Shown in pieces: positions 52,783 to 62,091 of a DNA stretch of 64,000 nucleotides. The notes beneath the pieces were generated by a model, which was not told where the DNA came from, searched no databases, and saw only the letters and a program-made list of their open reading frames with translations. The position numbers were made by a program, and so were the translations under genes. The stretch is from contig NZ_JAVIFW010000022.1 in the NCBI RefSeq assembly GCF_031157275.1, positions 1-64,000 on the forward strand, in the 5' to 3' direction. Within the stretch, counting starts at the first letter, position 1. Each line of letters begins with the position of its first letter. Source of the DNA: Streptomyces sp. LHD-70 (lineage in GTDB: Bacteria > Actinomycetota > Actinomycetes > Streptomycetales > Streptomycetaceae).

Positions 52783-52811
52783 ACGGTAAGAAGCGAGGAC
52801 ATCGACGACAA
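52783..52811 (-). promoter_or_regulatory. Probable leaderless promoter of the 467-aa gene
   Basis: On the minus strand TTGTCG, a 17-bp spacer and TACCGT precede ATG 52774 by eight bases. The spacing places the transcription start at the start codon. Confidence 0.5.
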
Positions 52812-52942
52812 GAATGTGATTCAGGCCATGGCGGTGCAGCTGCCGGCCTCGGTGAAGAGCTGGACGGTGTACGTCGAGTCGTGGTCCTGGCAGCGGAAGT
52901 TGACGTCACCGCAGCGCTGATGGCCACGCCCTGGGCTCATTC

Positions 52943-53185
52943 ATGGAGGACGTCGCGGGATGCCGGGCCGACGACGCGCATGCCCACATCCACCTCAAGA
53001 ACCTGGGGAGTCGACGACCAAGCCGAGCATGGGACCGGCTGGAGGATCTCTGCGTCCGTGCCGCGTCGTATGCACCACAAGGCCAGTGGGTTCCGCTGGA
53101 CCGCCTGCTGCAAGAGTTCGCCGAAGGGCTTCCAGTCGATGCCAAGGAACACCTGATCGCCACGCTGGCGGGCACTCACCGATAG
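52943..53185 (+). CDS. Small ORF of unknown function, doubtful
   Basis: An 80-aa frame from ATG 52943 ends with SYAPQGQWVPLDRLLQEFAE and GLPVDAKEHLIATLAGTHR, which looks protein-like, while the first 30 residues do not. No good ribosome binding site precedes it. It may be the tail of a decayed gene. Confidence 0.3.
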   Translation: MEDVAGCRADDAHAHIHLKNLGSRRPSRAWDRLEDLCVRAASYAPQGQWVPLDRLLQEFAEGLPVDAKEHLIATLAGTHR

Positions 53186-53409
53186 GTATGGGCAACCAGA
53201 GATCACCACTGCCATTGAGCCACTGATCCCAGGAAAGCGTCGACGACGTCACCACGCAGAAGCCTGAAGCCAGTTGAGGCTGGGACGCCAGCACAGCTGC
53301 CTGAGCGATCGCGGTGGGTCGCGTCCGAGCGACTGGTGTTGGGCTGGCCGACACAACGGTCGGCAACGGCGGAGCTGGCAGATTGCGGACTGCTTTCCGC
53401 CTATCCCGC

Positions 53410-53603
53410 CTTGGGGGCTGTTCGATTCGTGCTTGGGTGCTGGCAAGGAAGTAGGAGTCACTGCCGGTCTCGATGATCGTGCAGTTGAACGTCAGTCGGT
53501 CGACGATCGCTGCGCAGAGACAAGGGGCAGTGGACTTCTTCGTCCAGCCGCAGAACGACTCATTGGAGGCGATGACAACGCTGTACTTCTCCTCGCGCTT
53601 GGG
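53410..53603 (-). pseudogene. Remnant of an IstB-like transposition ATPase (IS21 type)
   Basis: The minus strand reads EEKYSVVIASNESFCGWTKK, then LCAAIVDRLTFNCTIIETGS and SYFLAST. This is the C-terminal part of IstB (xVxxASNxxFxxW, then AAxVDRLTFNxxIxETGxxSYRL). The P-loop half and the partner istA are absent. Confidence 0.7.
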
Positions 53604-53928
53604 CAGAGCCTGGAAGGGTACTCGTTAGGACTTCTCTCTCGCCCTGCGAGCGCGTGGCGGTTCGAGGTGATGCATTGCACATGGCGTCCCGAGGCTGCGG
53701 TGCGAGTTAATCCGCGCGTGATCTCCCTGGCCGTGGGCTTCCCTCGAACCTGATGCACCTGGAAGGAGTCAACCGGCCACGCTCCATGCTGGGCCTGCGA
53801 GTGCAGACCGTACGGCCCCCCAACGGGCCCGGGTTCGGGTGCTCGGGTGAGCGGGCGGTGAGCACGTCCCCCGGCAACCGCGGACCCCGGTGGTGCGGAA
53901 CCACGCCGAGGTATGAAGCGTCGGTTAC

Positions 53929-53960
53929 GTTTGGAGTGATCGTTTGGAGTGATCGTTTGG
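53929..53960. repeat. 13-bp tandem repeat before the SseB-like gene
   Basis: GTTTGGAGTGATC occurs twice in tandem (53929-53941, 53942-53954) and again for six bases. It lies 19-50 bp upstream of the GTG start and must overlap the promoter or leader. Confidence 0.85.
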
Positions 53961-53978
53961 GCTGGAGTTGGGGGGGGC

Positions 53979-54365
53979 GTGCTGTCGGGAGACACGGGAG
54001 ATGTGGACGAGGCGCTGGCTGAAGTGCAGGCGCTGATCGGGGAGTTCCGACGATCACTGGTGCTGGTGCCGTTGCGGGACGGTGGGGTCATGACTGGGGA
54101 TCAGGCCGGGCTGCGGTGGATCTTCGCGTTCACGGACACGGATACGTTGACGGCGTTTGCGCAGTCGCGCGGCGAGGGCGGCGAGTGGTCCTTCCGCCGC
54201 GTGTACGGGGCCCGGCTGCTGGACGAGACGCTCGCGGAGATCGACGTACCGTGCGGGGTCGCGGTCGACATCGGAAGTGAGGGCGCGTTCCTGCTCCCGC
54301 CGGCCAAGGGGATCGTGCCGGATGGGGTCGCGGTGACTGAGGAGTCGGAGGGGGCGTCGTCGTGA
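53979..54365 (+). CDS. SseB-family protein, first gene of the Rhs toxin operon
   Basis: A 128-aa protein with the SseB N-terminal fold: SLVLVPLRDGGVMTGDQAGL, then WIFAFTDTDTLTAFAQSRG and GVAVDIGSEGAFLLPP. In actinobacteria such small SseB-like proteins are often found with Type VII (ESX)-exported Rhs and WXG proteins, perhaps as chaperones. GTG 53979 has GGAG and a G-tract upstream. Its TGA overlaps the next gene's GTG, so the two are coupled. Confidence 0.75.
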   Translation: MLSGDTGDVDEALAEVQALIGEFRRSLVLVPLRDGGVMTGDQAGLRWIFAFTDTDTLTAFAQSRGEGGEWSFRRVYGARLLDETLAEIDVPCGVAVDIGSEGAFLLPPAKGIVPDGVAVTEESEGASS

Positions 54366-54967
54366 GTGGCGGTTACCGGTTCGATCAGGAGGCGGCGAAG
54401 CTTGTCGAGCAGGGCCTGAGGGCGGCGCAGAACGAGCTGGAGGAGACCGGCTACTTCTCCATCACGGCTCAGCAGGGGCACGGGTTCCAGTTCATGATCA
54501 TGTCCGGGATGGACATGGGTTCGGGTGAACTCGCTGATGTCTTCGGACAGTTCTGTGGCCGGTGGGGACTGGGGATCCACGGAAAGATGCAGGATCTGAA
54601 CGACATCGCGTACAAGCTGGGGCTGTCCGCGGGGCTGTACCACGAGCAGGAGCAGTACGTGGTCGACACCTTGAAGGAAGTGGCCGTCACGGCGGGCTCG
54701 TACAACCCGTCCGAGGGCATCGCGAACGGCGAGAAAGCCGGGGACATGTCGTGGAGTGAGATCGGGGACCAGGTCAAGCCCAAGCTCGAATTCGACACGT
54801 CGATGCCGGACTGGGGCGAGCTGGGGGACCAATGGGGGCAGGTCGGGGAGGACTTCTCGACGTCGCCGTGGCAGGACGTGGCCGGACCGGACCGATGGGA
54901 CGACTCCGACTGGCAGTGGGACGGGCCGCCGCCCGAGGAACAGGGCAAGGGCAACGGGGGGAAGTAG
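54362..54967 (+). CDS. ESX/WXG100-like helical partner protein (201 aa)
   Basis: I recognise no named domain, but the first ~110 residues form a helical hairpin-like region (RFDQEAAKLVEQGLRAAQNE, LADVFGQFCGRWGLGIHG, AGLYHEQEQYVVDTLKEVA) of the size of WXG100/ESAT-6-type Type VII substrates. The C-terminus is acidic and Trp-rich (DRWDDSDWQWDGPPPEE). GTG 54362 overlaps the SseB stop, and the Rhs gene starts 3 bp after its stop. It probably acts as the secretion partner of the Rhs toxin. Confidence 0.62.
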   Translation: MSGGYRFDQEAAKLVEQGLRAAQNELEETGYFSITAQQGHGFQFMIMSGMDMGSGELADVFGQFCGRWGLGIHGKMQDLNDIAYKLGLSAGLYHEQEQYVVDTLKEVAVTAGSYNPSEGIANGEKAGDMSWSEIGDQVKPKLEFDTSMPDWGELGDQWGQVGEDFSTSPWQDVAGPDRWDDSDWQWDGPPPEEQGKGNGGK

Positions 54968-54970
54968 GTC

Positions 54971-57900
54971 ATGGGTCTGGGGGACGCTTTCAACGCTGTC
55001 GCCGGCGCGGCCGAGGACGGTGTCGAGGCCGTTGGTGAGGGTGTCGCGTGGGCGGGCGACAAGGCTGCGGACGGGCTGGAGCACGTAGGTCTGGAGGACG
55101 CGGCCGAGGGAGTCCGGGACGGGTCGGAGTGGACGGCCGACAAGCTCGGCGCGGATGTCGCTGAACGTCAGCTCGGTGAAACGGAGGATCCGAAGGAGAT
55201 CATCCACGGTGACGTGGAGAAGCTGACCGAACGGGCCGAGCATCTCAGGGACTTCTTCAAGGCCTTCGACAAACTCGGCTCCGGACTCAAGGGTCTGGAC
55301 GTGCACGGCTGGGAGGGCGAGGCGGGGGAAGCCTTCCGTGAGGAGTTCGCGCCCCAGCCCAAGTTCTGGATCTCCGCAGCCGATGCCTGCGAGGCCGCGG
55401 CGAAGTCGTTGGTGGAGTACGCCTCGACGGTGCAGTGGGCGCAGGGTGAGGCGCGGGAAGCGATCGCCCAGTACAAGGAGTCCAAGGCGGCCTCCGACAA
55501 GGCAGTCAAGGATTACAACTCCACGGCCGATGAATGGAACCGCAAGAACGAGGCCGGGCAGGATCCCGGGCCGAAGCCGCCGCCGTTCCAGGACCCGGGC
55601 AAGGCCGGCCTGGAGCAGGCCCAGCACATGGTGGACGAGGCCCGGCACCAGCGGGACGATGCCGCCCGCCGTTCCAAGGACGCCATCAAGCCGCTGGTCG
55701 AGCAGGCTCCGGAGATGCCCGGTGGCTGGGAACTGGCCGGTTCGATGATCCGGGACATGGGCGAGGGTATGGCCCTGAACAGCGTGCACCTCCTCGGTGG
55801 CGCGTTGAAGGGCCTGGGCGAGACGGTCGGCCTGGTGCGGATGCTGAACCCGACCGATCCGTACAACCTGACCCACCCCGGCGTGTACCTGACGAACCTC
55901 AACAGCGTTGCCACCGGCCTGGCCTCCACCGTCGCCCACCCCGAACGCCTGGTGGGCATCGTCAAGAACCAGAACTGGCGCGACCCCTCCGAAGCCGTCG
56001 GCCGCATCCTCATCGACCTCGTCGGCGGCAAGGGCGTCGGAGGCGGGCTCAAGGGCGGGCTGAAGGCGGCCGGCAAGGAAGCGATCGAGCAGGGCGTCAA
56101 GGAAGGAGCCCGCAAGTCCGTCAAGGAACGCCTCGGTGACCTGGCCCGCGACCTGAACTGCAAGGTCCTGCGCAACGAGCCGGTCGACATGGCCACCGGC
56201 CGCATGGTCCTGCCCGCCACCGACGTCACGCTGCCGGGCACGTTCCCGCTGGAGTTCACCCGCACCTTCGAGTCCGCCTACCGCAACGGCGGCTGGTTCG
56301 GCCCCGCTTGGGCCTCCACCATCGACGAACGCCTGGAAGTCGACGCCGAAGGCGTGTGCCACTTGGCGGCGGACGGGAGCGTGCGTGCCTACCCGCACCC
56401 GGCTCCGGACCTCCCCGTCACCCCTCTCAAGGGGGTCCCGTGGACGCTGGAACGCGAGCTGGACGGCTCCTACACCCTGCACGACCCGCTCACGCGGATC
56501 ACCCGTACCTTCGAAGCTCCGGCCGGAGTCGAGCCCGGCGGCGACGGCACGGCCAAGCTCGCCTCCATGTTCGACGCTCAGGGCAACTGGCTATCTGTGG
56601 AATGGGAGTTGGGTCAGCCCCACTCGATATCCCACTCCGGCGGCTACGAACTCCGCTTCGTCTGCGAGGCAGGCCGCATCACCGGCCTCTTCCTCACTAC
56701 CTCCGAGGGGCCGCTGCGGATCCGCTCGTATGGCTACAGCGACCGGGGCTTCCTCATTTCCGTCGCCGACTCCGAGGACCGCGCGACCCGTTACGAGGTC
56801 GACGAGCGCGGTCGCATCACCAAGTGGACCGACACCAACGACCGTTCGTTCTCGTACATCTACGACGACGAGGACCGCTGCATCCACCACGAGGGCGAAG
56901 CCGGCCACCTGCGAGCCCGCTTCGAGTACGGCCTGGACTGCCCCGCGCCCGGCTGCATGACAACCCGCGTCACCGACTCCCTCGGGCAGATATCCCTTTT
57001 CGCCGTCGACGCCCAGCTACGCATCGTCGCCGAACGCGACCAGGCCGGCCGCACCACCCGCACCACCTACGACGAACACCACCGCCCCCTGACCGTCACC
57101 GATCCCCTCGGTGCCACGACGACCTACATTTACGACGACCTACATTTACGACGACCTGGGCCGACCGCTGAGCGTCGAGAGCCCGGACGGCACCACCGCC
57201 TCCATCACGTACGACGAGAGCGGCAACCCGGTCGAGATGCGGGGCCCGGATGGGGCCGTCACCCGCCGCACGTTCGACGAGGCCGGTCGCCCGACCGGCA
57301 CCGTACGGCCGGACGGCACCACCACGGCCATGGCGTACGACGAGCGAGGCCACCTGGCAGCGGTCACCGACCCGCTGGGCGGGATCACACGGATCGAGAA
57401 CAACCCCGCCGGTCTGCCGCTCCGGGTGGCGGACCCGCTCGGCGCCACCACCACGTACGTACGCGACGCCTTCGGACGCCTCGTCACGGCCATCGACCCG
57501 CTGGGCCATGCCACGCGCATGAACTGGACAGCGGAGGGCAAACTGGCGCACCGTACCGGCCCGGACGGAGCCGCCGAGTCCTGGGAATGGGACGGCGAAG
57601 GCAACCTCCTCCGCCACACCGACCCCATCGGCGGCACCACGGAGTACACCTACACGCACTTCGACCTCCTCGAGGCCCGCACCGAACCGGACGGCACCCG
57701 GCACGAATTCGGCTACGACACCGAGCTGCGCCTACGCCGAGTCACCAACCCCCAGGGCCTGACCTGGAATTACGAGTACGACCCCACTGGCCTCGTCACC
57801 GCCGAGACCGACTTCGACGGCCGTCGGCTCCACTACGCCCACGACAAAGCCGGCCGCCTGTGGCAGCGGTCGAACCCCATGGGGCAGACCGTCACCTACA

Positions 57901-59624
57901 CACGCGACCCCCACGGGCGCATCACAGTCAAGAACTCCGACGGCGATGAGACGCGCTACACCTACGACCCCGCGGGTCGCCTCGCCACGGCCACGACCCT
58001 GGAGTCCGAACTCGTCCTGCAGCACGACGCCATGGGCAGGTTGTGCATCGAGATGCACGCAGGCCGCATCCTCGCCTTCGACCGCGACGCACTCGGCCGC
58101 CCGGTCCGGCGCACCACCCCGTCCGGATCCGTCACCTCCTACGCGTACGACACCGCGGGCAACCGCATCAGCCTCGACATCGACGGCCACACCCTCGACT
58201 CCACCTACGACGCCGCAGGTCGCGAAACCCAGCGACACATCGACACAGCGCTGATCTGGGCCAACGAATGGGACCTGGCCGGACGCCTCCTGAGCCGGAC
58301 CGTCACCGCGGACGGCATCACGGGCGACCCACGCGCCGCCACGCACCCACACGCCACGGTCGTCCAGGAGCAGTCGTACGAGTACCGGGCCGACGGCTAC
58401 CTGCTGGGGATGGGCGACCGACTCAACGGTTCTCGGCGTTTCCGTCTTGACCGTGTCGGCCGTGTCACCCAGGTCACCGGCGAGAACTGGACGGAGACCT
58501 ACGCATACGACGCCACCGGCAACCTCACCCAGGCCGCTTGGCCTGCCTCGCACGGCGAATCAGCGGCCGGAGAGCGTGAGTTCAGCGGGACGCGGGTGCT
58601 GCGGGCCGGGCGCTGGACGTACCTCCACGACGAGGCGGGGCGCGTCGTGGAGCGCCGGAAGACGCGGCTGTCGCGCAAGCCGGACCTCTGGAGGTACGCA
58701 TGGGATGCCGAGGACCGGCTGACCTCGTGCACCACACCGGACGGGGTGGTGTGGACGTACCGGTACGACCCGCTGGGTCGCCGGAGCGCAAAGCAGCGTC
58801 TCGACGCGTCGGGGGCGGTCGTCGAGGAGACGGTCTTCACCTGGGACGGCACACAGGTCATCGAGCAGAGCACGGAGCAGGGGGCGGGTGACGGCTCCGG
58901 TCATGGCTCCCCTTCCGGGGAACGCACTCGGGCGGTCGCCCTCACCTGGGAGTACGACGGCCTGACACCCGTCGCGCAGGCGGAACGCATCGTGGAGGCG
59001 GACAGCCAACGCACTGTGGACGCCCGCTTCTTCGCGATCATCACGGACCTGGTGGGCACTCCGACGGAACTGGTGGCGCCGGACGGCTCGCTGGCATGGC
59101 GCACGCGAAGCACGCTGTGGGGCACTACGGCCGTAGCCCGGGGCAGTACGGCACACACGCCGCTCCGCCACCCCGGCCAGTACGCCGACCCGGAGACGGG
59201 CCTCCACTACAACCTCCACCGCCACTACGACCCGGCGACGGCGAGGTACGCCAGCCCGGACCCGCTGGGCCTGGAGCCCGCGCCGAACCCGGTGGCCTGG
59301 GTGACCAACCCGCATGTCTGGGTGGACCCGCTGGGGCTGAAGTGCGAGCCGGGGGACGGTGATGCTTCGAAGTACGAGGACATCACCAAGCCAGGGGCTC
59401 GTATGCTGAACAAGCTTACGGACGTCGGCCCTCGGGAATTTGGCGAGAACCTCGAGGCAAATGGATGGACCCGCACAGACAAGGGACCGAACATCATGTA
59501 CGAGAAAGACGGTGCGCGGTACTTCCTTCGCGGCAAGGCCAATAGCTACGAGGGATGGACGGCCGATTACTATAGTCCCGGCTCAAAGAAGGCGGATATC
59601 AAAATCAGACTCGGAGAGGAGTGA
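54971..59624 (+). pseudogene. Rhs-type polymorphic toxin, frame broken by a 16-bp tandem duplication
   Basis: If one 16-bp copy is removed, this is a 1,545-aa toxin. The N-terminal ~250 residues carry a WXG-like helical domain (GLDVHGWEGEAGEAFREEF, Trp-x-Gly), suited to Type VII export. DUF6531 follows (EPVDMATGRMVLPATDVTLP), then many RHS/YD repeats (YDxxGRLxxxTDPxG), the core-ending motif YDPATARYASPDPLGLEPAP, and VDPLGL. The last ~85 residues are a variable toxin tip (NIMYEKDGARYFLRGKANSY, GWTADYY), of a family I cannot name. The duplication at 57121-57152 shifts the frame, so as read translation runs on to 57949 without the toxin tip. The second half could not be made from an efficient start of its own. 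Confidence 0.85.
57121..57157 (+). repeat. Perfect 16-bp tandem duplication inside the Rhs gene
   Basis: GACCTACATTTACGAC is present twice in tandem (57121-57136, 57137-57152), followed by GACCT. Deleting one copy restores a continuous YIYDDLGRPLSVE reading frame. Confidence 0.95.
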
Positions 59625-60259
59625 CCCTGAGAGTGGGTTCCTTCGTGACCGGCAGTGAGCACTATGCAGAGGTCTCTTCTGCTGTGGGTAACGTATTCGA
59701 TGTCGGTGCCAGGCTTCCGGACCAGGTATTCAAGCGGGTGGCCGGCGATTACTTGTTCTGCGAGTTCGATATCGTTCTGTCCCCGGAAATTTGGCCAGCG
59801 CTTACCGCAATGGCCCGATGGCACGGGGATGACAGGGTCGAGCTGTTGGCCCTGGACCCGAGTCGCGACAACTTCTACGTTCCCGACTACGGAGTGCACC
59901 CCGCTATTTCGCTGCCTGTCGACACGGACAGTGATGGCTATTGGGAAGCCATTGGATACGAACCTGGCGGCGACGTCATGGGTTCAATCGCGATCTCAGC
60001 CAATGTGGTTGCCATCGTCGGCCCTTCTGGCAATTGGGGGTGCTGGGGGGAGAGAGATGCTGAAGTAGCAGTGTTCAGCGGATTTCCCAGCGCAGCTGGT
60101 CGTGCTGAGTGGCGCGATCGGTTCGGGCCGTTCCTGGAGGCGCCAGAAGCGCTGGATTCGTACCTCTCGATGGCTTTTCGGGGGCGGACTGTTCCCGACG
60201 AGTATGCAGGCAGGTTGACGCTCAACTACGGCTGTCGATCCGATAACTCGGAGAAGTGA
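59621..60259 (+). CDS. Probable immunity protein for the Rhs toxin
   Basis: A 212-aa soluble protein directly after the toxin. Its start GTG 59621 overlaps the toxin TGA; GTG 59633 in the same frame is an alternative, with GGAGAGGAG upstream of both. Stretches such as DYLFCEFDIVLSPEIWPALT and ISANVVAIVGPSGNWGCWG show a mixed alpha/beta fold without signal peptide or membrane segment. I recognise no named family. Immunity is inferred from position immediately 3' of a polymorphic toxin and from size. Confidence 0.6.
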   Translation: MTLRVGSFVTGSEHYAEVSSAVGNVFDVGARLPDQVFKRVAGDYLFCEFDIVLSPEIWPALTAMARWHGDDRVELLALDPSRDNFYVPDYGVHPAISLPVDTDSDGYWEAIGYEPGGDVMGSIAISANVVAIVGPSGNWGCWGERDAEVAVFSGFPSAAGRAEWRDRFGPFLEAPEALDSYLSMAFRGRTVPDEYAGRLTLNYGCRSDNSEK

Positions 60260-60282
60260 CAGGTCGGCGGTAGTGGTGCGTG

Positions 60283-60401
60283 CGCTGCTCGAAGTTCGCC
60301 GAGATGGTGGAACAGGGGCGGCTTCAGGCGGTCCGAGTTGGTGAGCGAGGGACCGTGCGGTACGACCGCGGTGCCGATCCAGTGAGGAAAGGAGCGGGCC
60401 A
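60283..60401 (+). pseudogene. Orphan toxin-tip fragment before the second immunity gene
   Basis: A short frame reads KFAEMVEQGRLQAVRVGERG then TVRYDRG and stops at about 60410, with no promoter or good start. Displaced toxin C-termini followed by their immunity genes are typical of Rhs loci, so this is probably the tail of an older toxin tip. Its family is unknown. Confidence 0.4.
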
Positions 60402-60782
60402 GTGCGGCTGACGGGTTTGGACGTTACGGATGTGCGAGCGATTGTCTACGCTCCTTCCTCGGAGGGGGAAGCAGAGGCGATTGAGCTCAGAGTGGGGGAG
60501 AGGAATTCTGTCGTCATCACCTCCGGGACGGACTGGACTCTCAGGGGCGACCCGGGAGTATGGGGTGTTCTCCCTGGCTGGTGCTACCCTCCTGAAAGCT
60601 GGCGCCGGGAAGACATTCCCGAATTGGGCGGAGCCGGGGAACTCGGCCCCATCCTGGAGGAGGAAATCCTCAGGGATCCGGCTGGTGAAGCAGACGGGGT
60701 TCGACTGGGATTCAAGTCCTGCGAGTTCACCATCATGTGCGGGGATCCGTTCTCGTTTGAAATCCACCGGAAGGCAAGTTGA
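60402..60782 (+). CDS. Probable second immunity protein (126 aa)
   Basis: GTG 60402 with AAAGGAGCGGGCCA upstream begins MRLTGLDVTDVRAIVYAPSS; later stretches include ERNSVVITSGTDWTLRGDPG and DGVRLGFKSCEFTIMCGDPF. A small acidic soluble protein of unknown family. Its place downstream of the toxin and a toxin-tip fragment suggests an accessory immunity gene. Confidence 0.58.
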   Translation: MRLTGLDVTDVRAIVYAPSSEGEAEAIELRVGERNSVVITSGTDWTLRGDPGVWGVLPGWCYPPESWRREDIPELGGAGELGPILEEEILRDPAGEADGVRLGFKSCEFTIMCGDPFSFEIHRKAS

Positions 60783-61026
60783 CCCGGAAGGGTTTGGATT
60801 CTGGGTCGCCGGTGGAAATTTTGGCCGACGATCCGGTCGTGGGTCTGCTGCCACTCGAACACAGAACCCGCAAGCAGTGAGCAGCCATGCAGCCGTCAGG
60901 ATCAATTCTACCTGTGTGACTACGTCGATCAACTTTGGGCGTATGTGCGTCGGGCGGCAAGGGTGAAGTTCATCCCCGGGAAGAAGTATTGCGTGAGCCG
61001 TGCCGAACAAGGAAAGGGTTGACGGC
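60783..61026 (+). other. Gap with a possible third toxin-tail remnant
   Basis: An open plus frame without start codon reads QFYLCDYVDQLWAYVRRAAR then VKFIPGKKYC and stops at about 61021, six bases before the next gene. It may be another decayed toxin tip. The evidence is weak. Confidence 0.3.
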
Positions 61027-61362
61027 GTGCAGTACGAATCCCCCGGGGTGATCACGCCCGCCTCTGCGGCGGAGGATATTTTCCGGCACGGGCGACCGGA
61101 GGAAGTGAGCAGGGCGCTCATTACCGCAGCTCTCAGTGGTGAGAACCGGCTGTGGACGGAGCAGTGGATCATCCAACTGTCACGGCATAACGAGTCCAGC
61201 GTGCGATGCTCGTCCGCAGTCAGCCTCGGGCATCTTGCGCGCCTCCACGGAGAAGTGTCTCAAGAGGCCATGAAGGCAGTTGCCGCACTCCGCGGTGACG
61301 GCGCTACGGTCGACGCGGCGGGGAGCTCGCTGGAGGACATCGAAATCTTCTGCAGGAAATGA
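61027..61362 (+). CDS. HEAT-repeat-like protein, probable third immunity gene
   Basis: An 111-aa helical protein starting at GTG 61027, with GGAAAGGG upstream. QWIIQLSRHNESSVRCSSAV, SLGHLARLHGEVSQEAMKAV and the end SSLEDIEIFCRK match small actinobacterial HEAT-type proteins (GHLARIH..., DALDDIxxF) that accompany polymorphic toxins as immunity proteins. No membrane or secretion signal. Function is inferred from family resemblance and locus. Confidence 0.65.
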   Translation: MQYESPGVITPASAAEDIFRHGRPEEVSRALITAALSGENRLWTEQWIIQLSRHNESSVRCSSAVSLGHLARLHGEVSQEAMKAVAALRGDGATVDAAGSSLEDIEIFCRK

Positions 61363-62091
61363 ATTCGGGTGCCCCGGGAATTGTTACCCGGGGTGCAGTC
61401 GAGACCTCATCGCCCCACGACCAAGCGGCGCTTGAGCCGGAGACGGCACAAGGTCTCCGACAGCCAGCTCGGGCTTGCGAATTGCGAGGCATGTGGGTCG
61501 CCAGTGATGCCGTCCGCGGTGACGGTCCGGCGAAGGAGGTGTTCGGCCGCGCCGCCTCGACGCGTGCCTCACCCAGGCTATGCCCCGGGCGTTTCAACAA
61601 CGCCCCGACCACACCGTGACCGGCTGCTCGCCCGGCGCGCCCGGCGCACACGTGGCTCAAGCCCCGGCCCCATGAATTCGACTCCGAACGGCTCGCACTT
61701 GGTGGGCCCCACCGATTGGCGGCGCACAGCGGGCGGGGATTCGCAATGGATTTGTGGACTTCCCCGTTAGGAAAGGAGTGCGCTCGTCTCAAGGTCGGAG
61801 GATGCCCATCGGTTTCGCCGTCGGCTCGTCCACTCGCCGCTGCGACGCGCGACGCCCGGTGGTCCGAGGTCGGCGGAGCTATCGCTTCCGTCGTCCTGAT
61901 CGCTGGTTCGGACCGTGGACACCGCTTTGACCCTGGCCACTGACAACTGAAGCGCTGTAGCAGAGGGGAACGGCGTGGGTGGGAGCGGCTGATGAGATCG
62001 TGCTCGGTGCAAGTGGTCTGCCGGCGGCCAACTCAGGTGAGTTCCTTGCGGGCGGCTGAAGGCAGCCTTGAGTGGAGTAGGTTGCGGTTAA
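61363..62091. other. Intergenic region, 729 bp, no supported gene
   Basis: I see no convincing ORF, RNA gene or strong hairpin between the HEAT-like gene and the IS element. Confidence 0.5.

Larger units (their letters stand above)
52775..53978. other. Intergenic region, 1,200 bp, with transposon debris
   Basis: It holds the leaderless promoter of the 467-aa gene, a weak plus-strand ORF (52943-53185), an IstB remnant and a 13-bp tandem repeat just before the SseB-like gene. No intact gene is confidently supported. Confidence 0.5.

Noticed and set aside
54101..56482. A 793-codon minus-strand frame across the SseB, ESX-like and Rhs genes
   Set aside because: Its product is low-complexity and without motifs, while the plus strand encodes coherent domains with coupled starts and stops.
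61363..62091. Several 60-160-codon frames before the ISAzo13-like element
   Set aside because: None shows recognisable motifs, a ribosome binding site or consistent codon bias, and the frames on both strands overlap each other.
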